Shown: in pieces, positions 58,320 to 64,000 of the stretch
Layout of the letters: each line of letters opens with the position of its first letter
Numbering within the stretch: position 1 is the first letter of the stretch
Source of the DNA: Prostheceraeus crozeri
Taxonomy: Eukaryota > Platyhelminthes > Polycladida > Euryleptidae
Direction: 5' to 3'
DNA length: 64,000 nucleotides
Assembly (NCBI GenBank): GCA_907163375.1
Contig: CAJQUW010000468.1
Location: 1 to 64,000 of the forward strand
Translations under genes and position numbers: made by a program
Notes under the pieces: model-generated
The model's database searches: none
Told to the model about the DNA's origin: nothing
The model's input: only the letters and a program-made list of their open reading frames with translations

Positions 58320-59320
58320 ACAAACTACAATGTAAGTTGCAACATTTTGTCCTTAGTAAAAGTTCCGTCGCCATTAATCAAATTTACGTATACAAGTATT
58401 ACATTAATTATGTTTGAGGTCATCAGCTTTAGTTAGGCTACTGATTTCGAGCCGAGAATTTCAAAGTGAATGCTGAACATTTCAAGAGAACGTTCCCGAA
58501 CTGTCAGCTTTCTTAATATCAAGAGTGCCCACATTTGGCATGAAAGGAAAGATTTTCAAATTCTGCATCCAAAGTTGTATGCACGTATGAAAATCATCCA
58601 TTTCCCCAAGCGGAAAATGAGTAGTAGGTAAAGCAAGGTTCAGACAATTTTTAAACTTTTCGTGAAGATAAGCGAAATGTTATAATCATACGACGTGAAG
58701 TATCGGTAGGCCTATTGCAAATATGATTTTAACACAAAGTCACCGTATGAATTGTAGCTAATTTCAACATTGCACAACTTTGAAAAGTAGAACAACATAG
58801 GCCAAAGTAAGCTTACTAAACCGCCTTCGTCCAAATAGCATACAGGTACAAATTATTTCTTGCATAATAGCAGTAGTAACAGACTACATATTATGATACG
58901 TGTCACCACGGTGCTATTTTCTAGAAGTATGTATGTGTTTTGAAGGTATATGGCAAAAAGTTAGTCCACAAAAAGTACCATAGGCCTACTAGTATATTTC
59001 AATTTCAACCAATAATTTGATAGTCACTGGCTCTACGGTCACTGGGAAATAATGTCGTTTGTTTCATTTCTTCTTGGGTTGGTTCTTTCCGACAGGATCT
59101 TCTGAAAGGGTCTTTTGTCCGCTTCCTGATTAGATCCACTGCACCGACAACTTAAACATGCGAAGGATTTTCAGAATCCACATTTTGGTCAATACCACGG
59201 GACAACCAAAGTTTTCTTCGGATCAAAGCGAACCTTATCACAGATCCCTACAACTTTTCAAATTTTCTTCTTTCAAAAAGAAGCTTCCTGCGCTTGAATA
59301 GACCAGCGGCAGGCCTGCGT
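58320..59320. other. No feature recognised
   Basis: Presumed intron of the minus-strand coiled-coil gene; no repeats or coding motifs seen. Confidence 0.3.
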
Positions 59321-59327
59321 TCAGACG

Positions 59328-60260
59328 CTACCTGTGATACACGTAGCATTTCCACGAGTTGGCCATATTTGGTAAAAGTTTGGGGTAGAATGGACTTCTT
59401 CGGAAATCCGTTCGATCGAAGCACGAAAATCCACGCTTCTGTTTTGATTTCAAAGCATGCTTGATTTTCAATTGAGCTGACCTGCTCGAAGCATCGAGTT
59501 GCATTCGGTTTTTCGTGATCAACTGCCCAATTCGATTGAATGCCCCTTCTACATCAGGTCCGTGGAAGCAAGTCAACGCTCGTTTTATTATGTTCCACGA
59601 TTAGCTTAATTCATATCAGTTGTCACACGATAACAATAGCTGTCAAATCTCTCCTTCGGCTTCATTTCCATCGATTAATCGGTACTCGAAATGCAGGCGT
59701 GGATTTCTGGCAATGCAGCGGTTGATTGATCTGCAAGACATGATGCCAGATATTCATTGATTCAAGGGCCGTTGAAGTACCATACTTACAGGGAGATAAG
59801 CACGACAAAGCGGCTATTAATGGGTTTTCTAGAGGAAACTTTGTTAGAGGATGCTTGGGTGGATCGAAGGTAGGCAGATCGAACACTTTTCAACAAAGTC
59901 AGTTGCTGTTCCTATGCATTTTTTCAAATACTCTGTACATGAAGTACCAACAAACATGGATTTCAGCGGATTATCTTCGTTCTGTAGAACATCAAGTAAA
60001 GCAGCTTTGTCTTGTCGAGTCTTTTTTAAAGCTTCTGGTGTAACAAAAACACGGTAAAGGGTTCAATGTCAAACGCCACATGGATTGAATGGAATTGATC
60101 CATCTTCGAATCCTCATGTTGGAAGAGTTTCAAATAATTTCTAAAATATGGTAGGATGTCGTTGTAGAAGTTTAATTGTAACAGTAAGTTCATTCGATCA
60201 AAAAACAATACTTTCGCGATACCTTCTTTACGCGCCAAACCTGCTTCAGTATAAAGAGTA
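59328..60260 (-). pseudogene. hAT-like transposase, C-terminal part
   Basis: Minus-strand pieces in order: ARKEGIAKVLFFDRMN...YFRNYLKLFQHEDSKMD (60238-60080), a middle part with LKKTRQDKAALLDVL (about 60040-59990), LTKFPLENPLIAALSCLSP (about 59850-59790), and CFHGPDVEGAFNRIGQLIT (59570-59510) with the dimerisation-type pattern of hAT proteins. Frames change several times. The upstream part lies at 62210-61794, beyond the Penelope-like insertion. Confidence 0.55.
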
Positions 60261-60289
60261 CCTTGCTCTTTTCCAATAACGAACCAACT

Positions 60290-61356
60290 TTCTTCCGCTT
60301 AAAGAAGAAATTTATGTCTGCGATGGAAAATGCTTTAAAGAAATGTGCGGTATAGGCATGGGGAATAATGCAGCACCAGTTCTAGCATCAGTATTCATGC
60401 ATTTTGTTGTGTAATTGGTCTTTTGTAGTAATTTCACATTTTGCTGGGTTAGGTATATCGATGACTTTTTTGTCATATATGATTCTTCTAATGATTTTCT
60501 ATTGAATTTTGTTAATAGTTAGCATTCTTCTATCAAATTTACTATGGAAATTCCACGTGATCAAAAATTGCCTTACTTTGATACATTGTCTAGCTTGGAT
60601 TCGCTTCATCAACAATTTCAATTTAGCTTATACGTAAAGGATCTTCATAGTGATACATGTCTACGTTTTGATTCGTTTGTACCTAATAGCCGTAAAAGAG
60701 CTTCGCTGATTAGTGAACATCACCTTGTTATGAGAAACGCAAGGTTTGAAAATTTAGTAAATGGAAAAAATGTTTTATCTAAGAGATTTTTTAGTAATGG
60801 TTATCCTTAAAAGTTTGTTGTTAAGTGTTTTTTGAGTCATTCTATTGTACAAAATCGGTCAGCAGAAAGTGATGATAATGTACCCCATCCCTTCATATGA
60901 CAATACCCTATTATGGTGAAGAAAGTCGTTGACAGATATACCAACTTGCCAGAGACTGAACGTAATTTAGGAACGCGATTTAGAAGAAAGGATGAATATC
61001 CATCCTGCTCTTCTAATTGTTTTTCTTGTTTGACGGCTGTTGTAGAAGGTTTATGTTATAAGAAGTTTGTTATTTATCACATTGAATGCAAAATCTGTCA
61101 CAAAGTGTATATTGGTGAAACATCTCGAACTAAAAGATCTAGAATTAATGAGCACTTCAACAACACATCATCCGCATTTTACCAACACATGCGTGAATTT
61201 CATAACATCAATCCAAAGATAACATCTCAATGGAAAATATTGTGCTCTGGAAGAAACAATGCAAAGCGAAGATCACTTGAATCCCTTTACATTCAAAACA
61301 CGCTTAATTTAGTAAATGGTTGTGTTGGTGAAGTTTTGCTCCCCTTTTTATCTTAG
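60290..61356 (+). pseudogene. Penelope-like element: reverse transcriptase end plus GIY-YIG domain
   Basis: Decayed plus-strand coding: GIGMGNNAAPVLASVFM (about 60351-60400), RYIDDFFVIYDSS with the YIDD-type catalytic motif (about 60450-60490), then DQKLPYFDTLSSLDSL and CLRFDSFVPNSRKR (60544-60810). A final open piece (60913-61356) carries a Cys-x-x-C linker and the GIY-YIG-type nuclease pattern IYHIECKICHKVYIGETSR. RT followed by a GIY-YIG domain is diagnostic of Penelope-like elements. It is 5'-truncated and has several stops and shifts. Confidence 0.8.
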
Positions 61357-61793
61357 TTTGCTTGAGCACTGTTCACTTTTTGTGTTGTCTAATTTCTACG
61401 ATGGATATTTTTTATTACTTCTATACATTTCCTTTTGATTAGATTGCTTTGATAAACCTTGCATATACCGCATTCCATGATAGATGATCTTATGCATATT
61501 TTCTATATTGCTTTCTGTGTCTGCATTTTATGTATCTATGTCTTTATTCTCATGTTACATCATTATGAAATTTTGTTTAACTGCTATGCATAAATGATAT
61601 TTTGTCACTCTCGTTAAAGAATTACGAAGCATTGAGTAAAAAAATATTTTTATTCCTGCGAAAGCCAGTGGCAAATATTTACAATCATTTTCTTCCGCTA
61701 TTTTTCATCTCCAATACCCTTCATCACTGCTTCCTTCACTTTCTGATCATTACTGAGGTAGAATAAAAGGCGAAAGCGGGAGGAGAGGCTCAT

Positions 61794-62210
61794 CTAGACG
61801 TCGTGAAATAGCATCCATGTACAAAAATCTATTATCCAACACACGAAGAAGTTCAACAAAATCATGTTTAGAATCATACCAAGCTCCGCAAATTCATCGT
61901 TGACACTTTGTTTAATATCAGTGTGAATTGCTCTTGAAAATATTTGTAATTTTTCTTCAAAAGCACGCACTAATTTCTCAGCCGCGTTGTTGACAGCATG
62001 GCACATATCTCCATCTGCATCAACGATATTTGGAGCTATTTTTTGCGAATTAAAGTCTTCAGTCCTGAGAACACATCCTCTCATGGTGCTGCAACTATCC
62101 ATCAATAGACTCATAATGTTATGGAGGCATATTGTCTTTGTAGAAAGGCGCTTCTACAGTTTCGCAATGTTCAATGGCTTTACGGCCTGTTAACTTCAGT
62201 GCTTCAATAT
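61794..62210 (-). pseudogene. hAT-like transposase, central part
   Basis: The minus-strand frame reads SLLMDSCSTMRG, VDADGDMCHAVNNAAEKLV and SRAIHTDIKQS, the block with the second acidic residue and GD-x-CH motif seen in a hAT-like family. It ends near 61794 where the Penelope-like 3' tail begins, and the C-terminal part resumes at 60260. Confidence 0.55.
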
Positions 62211-62571
62211 GATGAGTGAATGAATCAATTGTCGTCCCAAAAATGACGAAGGGGGGTCAGGGGTATGATTTTTTGACGGATTTGAACAACTCACTAGACC
62301 CAACCGAATTCAATATCTCAAGGCGGAATATCAGAAATTTCCGTCTGGAGGCGGAAAATTCTCATAGGCGGTTGTATGCAGTACGCAAGCGATGCATAGG
62401 CTTTGAAAGAAGAAAATGAAAGAAGGCTGGATAAGGCTGAGATGTAAGCGTCGAATGTGTGGTGTTTGATGTGTCAGTCGGAACGATACCAAAGCGGGGA
62501 AATGAGAACGCGTTTGAACTTGGATCCTAAAAGCAGCATCATCCGTAGAAATCGTTAGAAGTGAGAAGTGA

Positions 62572-62609
62572 CAGGAAAAATATCGGAAGGGCGTCCGATA
62601 TTTTTCCTG
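62572..62609. repeat. Perfect 16-bp hairpin
   Basis: CAGGAAAAATATCGGA, loop AGGGCG, TCCGATATTTTTCCTG: an exact inverted repeat with a 6-nt loop. No poly-U follows and no gene is adjacent; possibly a transposon remnant. Confidence 0.6.
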
Positions 62610-63039
62610 GGACGAAACGTTGGCATCTAATTGCCGTCTGCTGGACCTAACAGTTAAAGCAGCCTTCGACTGTCAGACGTGGAGGAGATCCATTAGAAGA
62701 AATAGTCTGATCCAATGTAATTGAAACAAAAGGACTCAAAACGTCGAAAGTAAACAATACAAAGAAGCATAACGAAACAAATGAAAAGTCCTGTCTGTCA
62801 CTTCCTATAAAATCGCAAATAAACTTTATCAAAAATGCGAGCAACGGCATTCGATCCTGCAGGCCATAACAGGGAGAATTCTTTCAGTTAGAAAGGAGGA
62901 TCTCGATGTGCTTTGGAGTTAACATTAATTTTGGTATTTGTCAAAATTAACTCAATCTCAAACGAGTTTACGATTACTAAATATGACTATATAGAGAGTA
63001 CAGATGACACTTAATGATGGTCACAAATTTCACAATTCC

Positions 63040-63475
63040 ATTTAATTAAGACAAGTAACCTGGCAAACGATAAACTTATCAAATTTCAACAGATGTAGCC
63101 ACCACGAGACATGTTTCGGCCTGTTGGCTCTCATCAGTCGTGGGTAGGTTTGAACCAGCGACGTTGGAGCTACTTGTCTTAACATGTAGTAAGTAGTACC
63201 TGCGTGAAGCGCCTCAATCTCGGATGCGACATTAAGTGATTGCAAAATGCCATCTGCCCTCCACGTGCCTGCGTTAAAGCAGTGCCTTCCTGGCTAATTC
63301 ACGCTCTCAACAGATGGTCAACAGGTGGCCTTGTGGTTAGAGGGCATGCTTGCACGTCCTCTTGCTCCAACGTCGCTGGTTCAAACCTACCCACGACTGA
63401 TGAGGCTCAACAGGCCGAAACACGTCTCGTGGTGTTTACATCTGTTGAGATTTGATAAATCCATTTAATTAATCT
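63040..63475. mobile_element. Inverted repeat of tRNA-SINE-like sequence
   Basis: About 100 bp at 63076-63174 are repeated inverted at 63366-63465, with minor differences. The flanks CCATTTAATTAA on both sides extend the pairing. In the spacer and right arm a tRNA-like A box (TGGCCTTGTGGTTAGAGGGC, 63326-63345) and B box (GGTTCAAACC, 63378-63387) are present on the plus strand. It looks like two SINE copies in opposite orientation or a foldback derived from one. Confidence 0.6.
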
Positions 63476-63515
63476 ACAAAAAGGAAATTGCCTGAGTGAG
63501 AAAATCAGTACTTAC

Positions 63516-63676
63516 AACCTGCTGTTCATTGTCTGTGCTTGGTTCATCCATAAAAACTGAGTCATCGTAAACTTCACCCTGAGTAGATCTTCGATTGGCA
63601 AGAGCCTGCCTTGCTTTGTGTATTCTTTGTGTTTCCGACTGAGACGATTGTGTCGGTGACATCATTGCTGAATGCC
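63516..63676 (-). CDS. Coding exon, possibly the 5' coding exon of a host gene
   Basis: The minus-strand exon has acceptor TTATTTCAG (ending 63677) and donor GTAAGTAC (63515). ATG ATG lies near its start, and it encodes MMSPTQSSQSETQRIHKARQ followed by an acidic DDSVFMDEPSTDNEQQV end. It may join the coiled-coil exons at 58 kb (same strand, about 5 kb downstream), but phase compatibility was not established. Confidence 0.4.
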
Positions 63677-64000
63677 TGAAATAATGAAGCAATATTAGTC
63701 TGCGAGGCTGCAAATTCATTCAAAAGAAGCAAGAAGTCGATGAATCAATCGATTTCAGTCTATATTGACCACCATCAGGTATATAGATATCATACACATG
63801 CATGGAAAACTTATATATCGACTTATACATCAAAAATTGATTTAAATTAGTGGAATATCATTAAATGTCAAAAAACGATGGTCAGAGAGATCGAAAGACA
63901 AGGAGTTTACATCAGTCCTTCCTTAATCGTGTCCGTTCAACTAAGTTCTGCTGCTATGGCTAAGAGCCACACTTCAACTATTTCGCACACTTTGTTTTGT

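Overview
The window is animal nuclear DNA. It has spliceosomal introns (GTAAG donors, pyrimidine-CAG acceptors), AATAAA signals, TATA/CCAAT promoters, almost no intact host genes and a very high load of animal-type transposons: Tc1, Tigger/pogo, several hAT families, P-like, Penelope-like, LINE, tRNA-derived SINEs, MITEs and Polinton/Maverick-like DNA. This mix suits a transposon-rich marine invertebrate, but the sequence alone does not fix the phylum.

The centrepiece is a 20.85-kb palindromic element at 12791-33640. Each half carries, from the terminus inward, a terminal repeat with a G-tract satellite of about 305 bp, a spliced 360-aa Cys/His and coiled-coil protein, a 149-aa protein on the opposite strand, an intact protein-primed-type family B DNA polymerase (two short introns, start codon as the last codon of exon 1), and a convergent 262-aa gene. 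The halves face each other tail to tail and meet inside the 262-aa gene around a 59-nt spacer; the right copy of that gene is deleted. The whole palindrome ends in AGTAGTAAG...CTTACTACT and is flanked by a 6-bp direct repeat (TTTCAG) in otherwise unrelated sequence. AG ends plus a 6-bp duplication are the integration signature of Polintons, yet no integrase, ATPase, protease or recognisable capsid gene is present. I read it as an integrated snap-back (copy-back) half genome of a protein-primed linear element, fixed in the chromosome with two intact polymerase genes. A second related element ends at 1528 and runs off the left edge. It has the same terminal AGTAGTAAG, the same satellite family and a promoter with the same CCAAT-CCAAT-TATA layout and ATG/GTAAGT exon end as the polymerase gene.

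Layout: 1-1528 end of element 1; 1567-2086 TTAA-flanked MITE; 2104-2328 P-like fragment; 3845-4603 hAT fragment (- strand); 6262-7612 Tc1 element with a deleted transposase; 9149-12036 and 33743-34072 pieces of one KIAA1586-like hAT gene split by a MITE (10140-11420) and by the insertion complex that contains the palindrome; 12791-33640 palindrome; 36652-37759 hAT MITE with a perfect 8-bp duplication; 38638-40865 Tigger element inside a LINE relic; 41-54 kb MITEs, a foldback element, a SINE and a Tc1 relic; 54.68-57.95 kb a decayed transposon-like gene among copies of a GTCCCGTCCGATACC motif; 57994-58312 and 63516-63676 minus-strand coding exons, the only host-gene candidates; 59.3-62.2 kb a hAT-like gene split by a Penelope-like element; 63.04-63.48 kb an inverted repeat with tRNA-like boxes.

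In the palindrome the genes look like a replication module: polymerase, a candidate DNA-binding or terminal-protein-like partner, and terminal repeats. Any integration would have needed an integrase supplied in trans by a full-length relative.
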